Shown: positions 50,539 to 58,519 of the stretch, one piece after another
Layout of the letters: every line of letters starts with the position of its first letter
How positions within the stretch are numbered: the first letter of the stretch is position 1
Source: Litoribacter ruber
GTDB taxonomy: Bacteria; Bacteroidota; Bacteroidia; Cytophagales; Cyclobacteriaceae
DNA: 64,000 nucleotides
Assembly (NCBI RefSeq): GCF_018500185.1
Contig: NZ_JAHBGI010000004.1
Location: 288,328 to 352,327, forward strand
Direction of reading: 5' to 3'
Program-made: the position numbers and the translations under genes
Notes under the pieces: model-generated
What the model was told of the DNA's origin: nothing
The model's database searches: none
Seen by the model: only the letters and a program-made list of their open reading frames with translations

Positions 50539-52182
50539 ATGAATAAAATAATACTCAATACCCTTCTTGCCTTCGGTATCACTACCACGGCACAGGCCCA
50601 AATGCAAAAGGCCGATCAGATTTTTCTCAATGGGAAGATTTATACCGTAGATGAGGCCTTTAGCAAGGCAGAAGCTTTTGCGGTAAAAGATGGCAAATTT
50701 GTAGGTGTGGGCACCAAGGCGGAGATCCAGGGAGCTTTTCAGGCCGATGAGGTTACTGATTTGGAAGGGAAATTTGTCTACCCGGGATTCATTGACAGCC
50801 ATGCCCACTTTTACCGATATGGGACCGGGCTACAGGTGGCTGATTTGGTAGGTTCCAAAACGTTTGAGGAACTGCTGGAGCGGGTTCAAAGGCACCGTGA
50901 AACGCATCCTCAGCAGGAATGGCTCTTGGGCAGGGGGTGGGACCAGAACCTTTGGCCGGATAAAAGTTTTCCTTCCAAGGAAAAGCTGGATGAGCTCTTT
51001 CCCGATACGCCGGTTTTGCTGACCAGGGTTGATGGGCATGCGGCATTGGCCAATCAAAAAGCATTGGATCTCGGCGGGGTGGATGCCAATACGGACATCC
51101 TTGGCGGGAAAGTTATACTGAAAGACGGCCAGCCTACAGGTACTTTGATCGATAACGCCATCGGGTTGGTTTCCAAAAACATCCCAGATGCAACTGAGGA
51201 AGAAAGTAGGCAAGCATTGAAAGCTGCCCAGGAAAACTGCTTCGAAGTGGGTTTGACCACGGTAGTTGACGCTGGTCTTGACCGGTCTACCATAGAGTTG
51301 CTGCATGACATGCATCAGGACGGATCTTTGAAAATGAGGGTTTATGCCATGGTGAACCCAACCGAGGAAAACCGTAAGCATTATTTTGAAAAAGGAACTT
51401 TTCAGGATGACCATTTGACCGTCAGAAGTTTTAAAATTTATGGGGACGGTGCCTTGGGTTCAAGAGGGGCGGCTTTGTTGGAACCGTATCATGATGATCC
51501 GCACGAGCAGGGCTTTTTGCTAAACACCCCTGAAGAATTTGAAAAGTTGGCCTTTGAGATGCATGAAAATGGTTTCCAGATGAATACCCACTGTATTGGC
51601 GATTCGGCTAACAGGACTTTGCTGGATATTTATGCCAAAGTGCTTAAAACTGAAAACGACCTGCGCTGGAGAATTGAACATGCACAGATTGTGAGCCGTG
51701 AGGACATCGGCAAGTTTGCCAAATACAGTGTAATCCCGTCCGTGCAGCCTACACATGCTACATCTGACATGTATTGGGCTGAGGACAGACTGGGGCCCGA
51801 CAGGATCAAAACTGCCTATACTTTCCAGGATCTGCTTGATCAAAACGGTAAATTGGCCTTGGGAAGCGATTTTCCAGTGGAATTCATCAACCCGCTGTAC
51901 GGATTCCATTCCGCTGTTGCCAGAAGAGATGCGAACAACTGGCCTGAAGAAGGTTTTCAAATGGACAACAAGATTAGCCGTGAGGATGCCATGCGGGGAA
52001 TGACTATCTGGGGCGCTTTTGCCAACTTTGAGGAAGATTATAAAGGTAGCATCGAGGTTGGCAAACTGGCCGATTTTGTAATCCTCAACGAAGACCTGAT
52101 GGAGGCGCCGGAAGAGTCTCTCAGGGAGTTGATAATACAGGAGACATACATAGGGGGGCAGCGGGTTTTCGAAAGAAAATAG
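50539..52182 (+). CDS. YtcJ-like amidohydrolase, exported
   Basis: A 547-residue metal-dependent hydrolase with a signal peptide (MNKIILNTLLAFGITTTAQA, ATG 50539). Metal-site features: PGFIDSHAHFYRYG (HxH), MNTHCIGDSANRTLLDIY, WRIEHAQIVSREDIGKF and LALGSDFPVEFINPLYGFHS (Asp). The stretch KIYGDGALGSRGAALLEPY is characteristic of the YtcJ/amidohydrolase_3 group. The usual substrates are amides or imines of small aromatic amines; here unknown. Confidence 0.9.
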   Translation: MNKIILNTLLAFGITTTAQAQMQKADQIFLNGKIYTVDEAFSKAEAFAVKDGKFVGVGTKAEIQGAFQADEVTDLEGKFVYPGFIDSHAHFYRYGTGLQVADLVGSKTFEELLERVQRHRETHPQQEWLLGRGWDQNLWPDKSFPSKEKLDELFPDTPVLLTRVDGHAALANQKALDLGGVDANTDILGGKVILKDGQPTGTLIDNAIGLVSKNIPDATEEESRQALKAAQENCFEVGLTTVVDAGLDRSTIELLHDMHQDGSLKMRVYAMVNPTEENRKHYFEKGTFQDDHLTVRSFKIYGDGALGSRGAALLEPYHDDPHEQGFLLNTPEEFEKLAFEMHENGFQMNTHCIGDSANRTLLDIYAKVLKTENDLRWRIEHAQIVSREDIGKFAKYSVIPSVQPTHATSDMYWAEDRLGPDRIKTAYTFQDLLDQNGKLALGSDFPVEFINPLYGFHSAVARRDANNWPEEGFQMDNKISREDAMRGMTIWGAFANFEEDYKGSIEVGKLADFVILNEDLMEAPEESLRELIIQETYIGGQRVFERK

Positions 52183-52190
52183 TAAAAGAT

Positions 52191-52246
52191 AGAAAGTGAG
52201 AAGTAAGAAGTTAAGTCACCTCTTACCTCTCACTTCTTACTTTTCT
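52191..52246. repeat. Imperfect inverted repeat of AAGTAAGAAGT type
   Basis: AGAAAGTGAGAAGTAAGAAG on the left is the near inverse of CTCTCACTTCTTACTTTTCT on the right. A purine-rich foldback, perhaps a terminator-like element after the amidohydrolase, or a dispersed repeat. Confidence 0.5.
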
Positions 52247-52300
52247 GTCCATAATTTTTTATCTTGGGGATATTGTTGTTTCTCACCTAACCCACTTCCC

Positions 52301-52780
52301 ATGATCAAAGATGTCCGCCTGAATGTAAATGGCAAGGAGCATACCCTGCAAATAGACCCCGCCACTCCTCTGCTGTACCCTTTGCGAAACGAGCTTGAAC
52401 TCAACGGTCCCAAATTTGGCTGCGGCCTTGAGCAATGCGGAAGCTGCATGGTGTTGCTGGATGGTATGGCAGAACCAAGTTGCATGCGGACCTGTAGTAG
52501 CCTAGAGGGTGTGGAAATCAGGACGATTGAAAGCTTGGCTGATGGAGAAAAGCTCGATCCTATTCAGGAGGCCTTTATTGAACTTCAAGCCGCCCAGTGT
52601 GGCTATTGCGTCAATGGAATGGTGATTTCGGCAAAATCTTTATTGGAGAAGAATCCCAACCCTGCCGATGAAGAAATAAAGGAAGGGCTACAGCGGGTTT
52701 TGTGCCGCTGTGGTACACATTCCAGATTTATCAAAGCTGTCAGGCTTGCTGCCGAAAAAATGAAATCCACCACCCTCTAA
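52301..52780 (+). CDS. [2Fe-2S] subunit of a molybdenum hydroxylase (IorA-like)
   Basis: A 159-residue protein with the two [2Fe-2S] clusters of the xanthine-dehydrogenase small subunit. GCGLEQCGSCMVLLDG with a further Cys gives the plant-type cluster, and QCGYCVNGM...LCRCGTHSR the second. The ATG 52301 (MIKDVRLNVNG) is chosen; 35 open codons upstream contain no domain sequence. It precedes the large subunit by 9 bases. Confidence 0.93.
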   Translation: MIKDVRLNVNGKEHTLQIDPATPLLYPLRNELELNGPKFGCGLEQCGSCMVLLDGMAEPSCMRTCSSLEGVEIRTIESLADGEKLDPIQEAFIELQAAQCGYCVNGMVISAKSLLEKNPNPADEEIKEGLQRVLCRCGTHSRFIKAVRLAAEKMKSTTL

Positions 52781-52789
52781 TTTTCTTCC

Positions 52790-54994
52790 ATGAAACTATC
52801 CGATATTAACCGCCGCAAATTCCTAAAACAGTCCGGACAGGTGCTGGTAGGCTTCAACCTGCTTCCCCTCGCATTTTGCACTCCCAATGAGGCCAACGTC
52901 ATGTCCGATTTTGCGGATAAGGGCAAAAACGCAGTGGATTCCTGGATCCGCCTGAATCCGGACGGTAAGGTCACCGTGCTTACGGGGAAGATGGAGTTGG
53001 GGCAGGGGATAAAGGCAGCTTTACGCCAGATTGCCGCGGAGGAACTGGATGTGGGGATGGACATGGTCGAAATCGTCATTGCCGATACGGGCAAAACCCA
53101 GGATGAGCGCTATACCGCGGGAAGTAACTCCATTGAGGGAAGTGGCAAAACCATCCGCAATGCAGCCGCGGAAGCTAGGCGTATTTTGCTTGAGAAAGCA
53201 GCAGGAAATTGGAATACCTCTCCAGAAGAACTTTCAATTGACAAGGGTATGATCTCCCAACCGGGAGGCAAATCGGCCTCGTTTTGGGATGTGCTCCAGG
53301 AAAAATCTTTGGAAGGAGAGATTACCGAAAAGGCACCCAAAAAAGATCCAAAAGACTATAAAGTCATCGGTCAGCCTGTACCCCGGGAGGATATACTTGC
53401 CATGGTGACCGGTAAGTCCCTTTATGTTCAGGATTTGAGGTTGCCGGGGATGATTCATGCCAGGGTGATGCGCCCGCCATCGTACGGGGCAAAGCTGATT
53501 GATTTTCCGAAGGAAGAAGTCGAAGGATTGCCAGGGGTTATCAAAACGGTTAAGGATGGGAGTTTTCTAGCCGTGTTGGCTGAAAGGGAGTTTGATGCTA
53601 TTAAGGGGCTGCAGCGTCTTCAGATGGGGTCCCGCTGGGAGGAGAAAACTTTGGCTCCCCCACAGGACGAGCTTTACGAGAAAATGTTCAACTCTCACGA
53701 CAAAGGTGATTCCATAGAAGATAGTTTGCCGTCCAACTGGCAAGAAAGAGGCGAAATATTGGAGGCAGCCTATACCCGGCCCTTTCAAATGCACGGTTCG
53801 ATCGGCCCTTCGTGTGCGATTGCCCAGATGGAGAATGGAAAACTGACTGTTTGGTCACATACCCAAGGCGTTTATCCCATGAAGAGGACCATTGCTGATT
53901 TGCTCGGTATGAGTGAGGACAATATCCGCGTGATCGGAGTTCCAGGCTCTGGCTGCTATGGCCACAATGGCGCCGATGATGCCGGGGCAGATGCGGCTTT
54001 GCTTGCAGCTGCACATCCCGGTCCGCCCATCCGCGTGCAATGGATGAGAATGGATGAGCACAGCTGGGAGCCTTACGGTTCTGCGATGGCTTTCAAAATG
54101 ATAGGGATAGTAGACAGCGCAGGGAATATAGAAGCTTGGCGGACGGAATTATGGTCAGATGCACACAGTGCCAGACCGGGAGGAAAGGCCGGCCATTTTA
54201 TAGCTGCCAATACCCTGGAAAATCCCAGGAATTTTGAGCCGGGAGGCTTTTCGGCGGGAAGTTACAGAAATGCCGTGCCACTTTATGGCTTTCCAAGGGA
54301 AATCGTCCATCATGATTTTTCCACCCCCTTGAGAACTTCGGCCATGCGTGGGCTCGGGGCTTATGGGAATGTGTTTGCACTGGAATCTTTTATGGATGAG
54401 CTTGCGCATAAGAGTGGGGCGGACCCTTTGGAGATGAGGTTAAAGCATCTTCACGATGAAAGGGCAAAGGAGGTGTTGGAAATGCTGGCTGAAAAAATCA
54501 ATTGGTCCTCAAACCGTAAGAAAGGCAACCAAGGCTGGGGTTTGGCCTTTGCCAAATATAAAAACGCCGCCAGTTACTTTGCGGTAGCGGCACTGGTGGA
54601 AGCTGATCCGGTAAACAAAGATTTTAAGCTCCAAAAAATGGTGGGCGTAATAGATGCAGGGCAAACCATCAATCTAGATGGTTTGAAGAACCAGACAGAA
54701 GGCGGCATGATCCAATCCGCAAGTTGGACGCTTTTTGAGGAGGTCAAATATGACAGTCAGGGAATAGTAAGCAACACTTGGGCGAGCTATCCGATTATGC
54801 GCTTTTCCCATGTGCCGGAAATTGAGGTGCATGTCATTGATAGACCGGAAGAAGAGCCGTTGGGGGCTGGTGAGGCCGCCCAGGGGCCGGTGAGTGCGGC
54901 AATCGCCAATGCCATATTCGAAGCTACTGGTTCCCGACTTAGGGATTTGCCATTAAAGCCTGAACAGATCAATTGGGATAAATTGCAAAGCTGA
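52790..54994 (+). CDS. Molybdopterin-binding subunit of a molybdenum hydroxylase (IorB-like), Tat-exported
   Basis: A 734-residue large subunit. NRRKFLKQSG is a twin-arginine signal, so the enzyme is folded before export, carrying the small subunit with it. VTVLTGKMELGQGIKAALRQ, AGSNSIEGSGKTIRNAAAEA, MRPPSYGA, and the C-terminal GVIDAGQTINLDGLKNQTEG and PLGAGEAAQGPVSAAIAN (with the catalytic Glu of GAGE) belong to the IorB/CoxL-like family. Substrate unknown (aldehydes or N-heterocycles in relatives). No FAD subunit or cytochrome gene follows, so the electron acceptor must be separate. Confidence 0.93.
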   Translation: MKLSDINRRKFLKQSGQVLVGFNLLPLAFCTPNEANVMSDFADKGKNAVDSWIRLNPDGKVTVLTGKMELGQGIKAALRQIAAEELDVGMDMVEIVIADTGKTQDERYTAGSNSIEGSGKTIRNAAAEARRILLEKAAGNWNTSPEELSIDKGMISQPGGKSASFWDVLQEKSLEGEITEKAPKKDPKDYKVIGQPVPREDILAMVTGKSLYVQDLRLPGMIHARVMRPPSYGAKLIDFPKEEVEGLPGVIKTVKDGSFLAVLAEREFDAIKGLQRLQMGSRWEEKTLAPPQDELYEKMFNSHDKGDSIEDSLPSNWQERGEILEAAYTRPFQMHGSIGPSCAIAQMENGKLTVWSHTQGVYPMKRTIADLLGMSEDNIRVIGVPGSGCYGHNGADDAGADAALLAAAHPGPPIRVQWMRMDEHSWEPYGSAMAFKMIGIVDSAGNIEAWRTELWSDAHSARPGGKAGHFIAANTLENPRNFEPGGFSAGSYRNAVPLYGFPREIVHHDFSTPLRTSAMRGLGAYGNVFALESFMDELAHKSGADPLEMRLKHLHDERAKEVLEMLAEKINWSSNRKKGNQGWGLAFAKYKNAASYFAVAALVEADPVNKDFKLQKMVGVIDAGQTINLDGLKNQTEGGMIQSASWTLFEEVKYDSQGIVSNTWASYPIMRFSHVPEIEVHVIDRPEEEPLGAGEAAQGPVSAAIANAIFEATGSRLRDLPLKPEQINWDKLQS

Positions 54995-55001
54995 TTAATC
55001 C

Positions 55002-56039
55002 TTATTTGTTGCTAATGAGTTTGGCTATGGGTTGCATTTTGGGAGTGTGCTCCGCAATGATGCGGAAAATGGCAAAAAGAGGTACAAAAAGAATCATTCC
55101 CAAAATTCCCCATAGCATACCGCCGATGATTATCGCAATGATAATATACAAGGGAGCAAGGTTTACCTCATCCCCGATGATGAGGGGTTCCAAAATATAG
55201 CTTTCTATCAACTGGATCACCAGCACGACTGCGGCAAAAAATAGGATATAAGAATAATCTTCGCCTTCCACCAGGGTAAAAGCCACGGGAATCACCCCGC
55301 TCAGCAGGGGGCCAATGTAGGGTATGATTGTGAGCAATGCTCCCACAACCGTAAATAGCAAAGCAAAACGAACGTCGAAGGATAAAAATGCAACCAAGTA
55401 CAGGCCACCCAAAATGGACATTACCTTTATCCTTCCCCACAGATAATGATGTGAAACAGTAGCAGACTTGTTAATGACGGATTTGGCCTTTTCCTTTTTC
55501 TCCCCGCTATAATCTAAAATGAAAGTTTTGATCCGGCTTCGGTTGGTAAGTAAAAGGAATAGGTAGACATTGGTAAGAAAGAAGTGCCCCAGGGTGGTGA
55601 AAAAACCTGTCAAGAAACCTTGAACAAATGCCTGGATCGTTTCGGCAAGGCCTTCAGACCTCTCTTCAAACAAACTGGCCTGTCTTTCTGGAGAGATGCC
55701 CGTCATGTTTGCTACACTTTGCTGCAGGGCTGCCAAGAGTTCTTCAAGTTGATCCCCGATTTCAGGAAGGCTTTCTGCAAACTGCCCGAGCTGGGAAACC
55801 ACCAATACCAGCAAGCCTGAAACCGTCAAATAGACAATTGAGGCACAAATTAATGCGGCAAGCATTCTTGGAAGTCCTTTCTTCTCCAAAAAAATAGCAA
55901 CAGGCCACATCAGTGTGGCAAAGAAAAAACCAAACACCAAAGGCTTAAGAAACCCAGCGCCCAGGTAGAAAATGGCTACTGTTGCAATGATTAGAAAAAG
56001 TATACTGTTTATTTTAAAAATGACCGCTTTCATCATCAT
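55002..56039 (-). CDS. AI-2E-family transporter
   Basis: A 345-residue multi-spanning permease. NSILFLIIATVAIFYLGAGF starts the first helix; a large loop (about 80-145) and later helices with GRIKVMSILGGLYLVAFLSF, PYIGPLLSGVIPVAFTLVEG, SYILEPLIIGDEVNLAPLYI and GGMLWGILGMILFVPLFAIF are the AI-2E (UPF0118) signature. Members export or exchange autoinducer-2, sodium or other solutes; specificity unknown. Three tandem ATGs begin the gene and lie in the loop and 3' arm of a strong hairpin. Confidence 0.9.
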   Translation of the reverse strand: MMMKAVIFKINSILFLIIATVAIFYLGAGFLKPLVFGFFFATLMWPVAIFLEKKGLPRMLAALICASIVYLTVSGLLVLVVSQLGQFAESLPEIGDQLEELLAALQQSVANMTGISPERQASLFEERSEGLAETIQAFVQGFLTGFFTTLGHFFLTNVYLFLLLTNRSRIKTFILDYSGEKKEKAKSVINKSATVSHHYLWGRIKVMSILGGLYLVAFLSFDVRFALLFTVVGALLTIIPYIGPLLSGVIPVAFTLVEGEDYSYILFFAAVVLVIQLIESYILEPLIIGDEVNLAPLYIIIAIIIGGMLWGILGMILFVPLFAIFRIIAEHTPKMQPIAKLISNK

Positions 56040-56060
56040 ATAAAGATGAAAACGGCCATT
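56019..56060 (-). promoter_or_regulatory. Hairpin covering the AI-2E gene start
   Basis: Arms 56060-56045 and 56034-56019 pair with 14 of 16 matches around a 10-base loop, and TTT follows on the minus strand. It may end the upstream aroA-CM transcript or occlude the three AI-2E start codons. Confidence 0.55.
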
Positions 56061-56085
56061 TTGTTTTTATCCCCACATTGAAAGC

Positions 56086-57174
56086 TTACTCACCCTCCAT
56101 TACTTCGGTTTGCTTTTTGATCGATTCGGTATGGATAAGCTTGAAAAGATCCTTGGCAAAAGATTCCTTCAGGTTCAGAGATTTTGCCCATTCAGGACGT
56201 GTCTGGAAGACCTTGTTCCACCTTTCCATTTGCAGAATCGCCACGTTGTTGAGCTTTTTATACTGCCCTACTTTTTCCACCAGACTCATCCTTTGACTCA
56301 AAAGCTCCAATATTTCCCTGTCAACATGGTCAATCTGCTCCCGGATCACTTCCAACTGGGATTGCAGTTCCGGGTCATCCAAGGCCACTTTCCTGGTTTT
56401 TAAATGCTGGAGTAAATTACCCAAACTGCCAGGGGTGAGCTGTTGTGCGGCATCTGACCAGGCCTTGTCGGGCTGGTAATGCGATTCTATAATCAACCCG
56501 TCAAAGCTCAGATCAAGTGCTTTTTGGGCAATGTGTTGGATCAGGTCTCTGTTTCCGCAGATATGGCTGGGGTCACATAGTAGCGGTAAATCCGGGAAGA
56601 GGGATTTCAACTCTATCGGTATCTGCCAAGTAGGTGAATTACGGTATTTGGTGTCATTGAAATTGGAAAAACCACGATGAATGGCTCCAATGGAAGACAC
56701 ACCCGCTTGGGCGATCCTTTCGATGGCCCCAATCCAAAGGGCAAGGTCCGGGTTGATCGGGTTTTTGATGAGCACCGGAATATCTACTCCCTTGAGGCTA
56801 TCGGCAATATCCTGTACGGTAAAAGGGTTGACCGTAGACCTTGCGCCGATCCACAAGACATCCATTTCCGCCCTCAGGGCTTCATCCACATGTGCGGGAG
56901 AGGCCACCTCGATGGCAAATTTTACCCCATATTTGGCTTTGACTTCCTGGATCCACGGCAGGGCTATTGCCCCTACGCCTTCGAAGCTGTTTGGGCGGGT
57001 TCGGGGCTTCCACACGCCCGCCCGTATGGTGCTGATTCCTTGCTCCACCAGCTGCCCGACGGTTTGGTCCAGCTGCTCAGGGGTTTCCACGCTGCAGGGG
57101 CCTGCAATGAAGAGGGGGTAGCTGAAATCTTGGTTCCAGTCGCCTATTTTCTTAAGGATCAAATCTTTGTTCAT
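56086..57174 (-). CDS. DAHP synthase-chorismate mutase fusion
   Basis: A 362-residue bifunctional enzyme. Residues about 10-270 are a type I-beta DAHP synthase/KdsA-like barrel (FIAGPCSVETPEQLD, AGVWKPRTRPNSFEG, WIGARSTVNPFTVQDIA, CDPSHICGNRDLI). Residues about 275-355 are an AroQ-type chorismate mutase (VIREQIDHVDREILELLSQR, MSLVEKVGQYKKL). The mutase end probably allows feedback control by prephenate. It supplies aromatic amino acids; aroK is elsewhere in the window. Confidence 0.94.
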   Translation of the reverse strand: MNKDLILKKIGDWNQDFSYPLFIAGPCSVETPEQLDQTVGQLVEQGISTIRAGVWKPRTRPNSFEGVGAIALPWIQEVKAKYGVKFAIEVASPAHVDEALRAEMDVLWIGARSTVNPFTVQDIADSLKGVDIPVLIKNPINPDLALWIGAIERIAQAGVSSIGAIHRGFSNFNDTKYRNSPTWQIPIELKSLFPDLPLLCDPSHICGNRDLIQHIAQKALDLSFDGLIIESHYQPDKAWSDAAQQLTPGSLGNLLQHLKTRKVALDDPELQSQLEVIREQIDHVDREILELLSQRMSLVEKVGQYKKLNNVAILQMERWNKVFQTRPEWAKSLNLKESFAKDLFKLIHTESIKKQTEVMEGE

Positions 57175-57231
57175 GTATGCTCAAGGGTAATAAATCAATT
57201 AACAATTATAAGGCAGTAGGGGTTTTTTTGA

Positions 57232-57239
57232 TATATTTG
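57232..57239 (+). promoter_or_regulatory. -7 box upstream of the proline dehydrogenase gene
   Basis: TATATTTG, 62 bases before the ATG at 57302; no good -33 element. A GC-richer inverted segment (GCATGC...CCATGC) follows. Confidence 0.3.
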
Positions 57240-57301
57240 CATGCGGATAGGGGAGCACCCATGCTACCGGTCCCACCCAAATATACTTTAGAGCATCATG
57301 T

Positions 57302-58495
57302 ATGAAAACAGAACCCAAAATTTCCTTTGATGATCTTCAGGTAGCATTTGAATCCAAGACAGACGCAGATTTGAGGAAGATGTACGCCATTTTCGCTACC
57401 ATGAATAATCAGACTGCCGTCAAGCTGGGCATTAAGATGACAAATTTAGCATTTAAGCTGAAATTTCCAGTAAAGGGCTTGATGAAGGCTACCATGTTTG
57501 GCCACTTTTGCGGTGGCGAAACCATTGAAGATTGCCATGGTACCGCCCTGGATCTGGGCAAGTACAACATTGGGTCGATTTTGGATTACTCTGTGGAGGG
57601 TGAAGGCGATGAGCAGAGCTATGAGAGTACCAAAATTGAAATCCTCAAGACTATTGAAAAGGCAGCCAACTCCATGCATATTGATTTTGCGGTATTCAAG
57701 GTGACGGGCCTGGGGGATTTTGACATCATGACCAAGATTCAGGATAAAGAACCGCTTACCGAAGAGGAGCAGGCGTCTTTTGACAGGCTTAGGGGTAGAT
57801 TTGACGAACTTTGCAAAGCCGCACATGATGCCAAGGTGAGGATTTTGGTAGATGCCGAGGAAAGCTGGTTCCAGGATGTGATTGACGATATGGTTTATGA
57901 AGCCATGGAGAAATACAACAAGGAAACCGCTATCGTGTACAACACCTACCAGATGTACCGTCACGATATGCTCCAAAGACTGAAAGGCGCACACTTGGAC
58001 GCGGTGGCCAAGCAGTATTACCTGGGTGTGAAGTTGGTGAGAGGCGCCTACATGGAAAAAGAAAGACAAAGGGCTTTGGATATGGGCTACGAAAGCCCAA
58101 TTCAGCCGACAAAAGAAGCTGCGGATAAGGATTATAACGATGCCTTGCAGTTTTGCATAAATAATAAACAAAGGGTGTTTCTTGTAAGCGGGTCACACAA
58201 CGAACTAAGCAATATCATGCTGACCGAGTTGATGTCCCTGCACGGCTTGAAGCCCAATGATGAGAGGATTTACTTTGCGCAATTATTTGGCATGAGTGAC
58301 AATATCTCATACAACCTGGCCAAGGGCGGCTATAATGTAATGAAGTATGTTCCTTATGGGCCTGTGGAAAGCGTGATGCCCTATCTGGCACGTCGGGCGG
58401 AGGAAAATACGAGTATTTCGGGCCAGTCTAGCCGGGAATTTGATTTGATCAAAAAGGAAATTGCGCGTAGAAGAGCGATTAAGAATAATAAATAA
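57302..58495 (+). CDS. Proline dehydrogenase
   Basis: A 397-residue soluble flavoenzyme of the PRODH barrel family. GNFCGGE-like context is absent but FGHFCGGETIEDC, DYSVEGEGDEQSYESTK, FAVFKVTGLGDF, VDAEESWFQDVID, YNTYQMYRHDMLQRLK, KLVRGAYMEKERQRA, FVSG-type LVSGSHNELS and YVPYGPVESVMPYLARRAEEN are the conserved substrate/FAD stretches. It oxidises proline to P5C. It has no P5C dehydrogenase domain. It lies 24 bases before lysS. Confidence 0.93.
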   Translation: MKTEPKISFDDLQVAFESKTDADLRKMYAIFATMNNQTAVKLGIKMTNLAFKLKFPVKGLMKATMFGHFCGGETIEDCHGTALDLGKYNIGSILDYSVEGEGDEQSYESTKIEILKTIEKAANSMHIDFAVFKVTGLGDFDIMTKIQDKEPLTEEEQASFDRLRGRFDELCKAAHDAKVRILVDAEESWFQDVIDDMVYEAMEKYNKETAIVYNTYQMYRHDMLQRLKGAHLDAVAKQYYLGVKLVRGAYMEKERQRALDMGYESPIQPTKEAADKDYNDALQFCINNKQRVFLVSGSHNELSNIMLTELMSLHGLKPNDERIYFAQLFGMSDNISYNLAKGGYNVMKYVPYGPVESVMPYLARRAEENTSISGQSSREFDLIKKEIARRRAIKNNK

Positions 58496-58519
58496 AGCAG
58501 TAAAAATTCACCTATATCA

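Noticed and set aside
50830..51414. 194-residue frame antisense to the amidohydrolase
   Set aside because: Lies within a clear family gene; composition typical of a shadow frame.
57446..58171. 241-residue open frame antisense to the proline dehydrogenase gene
   Set aside because: No domain similarity and complete overlap with a well-conserved gene; a shadow frame.
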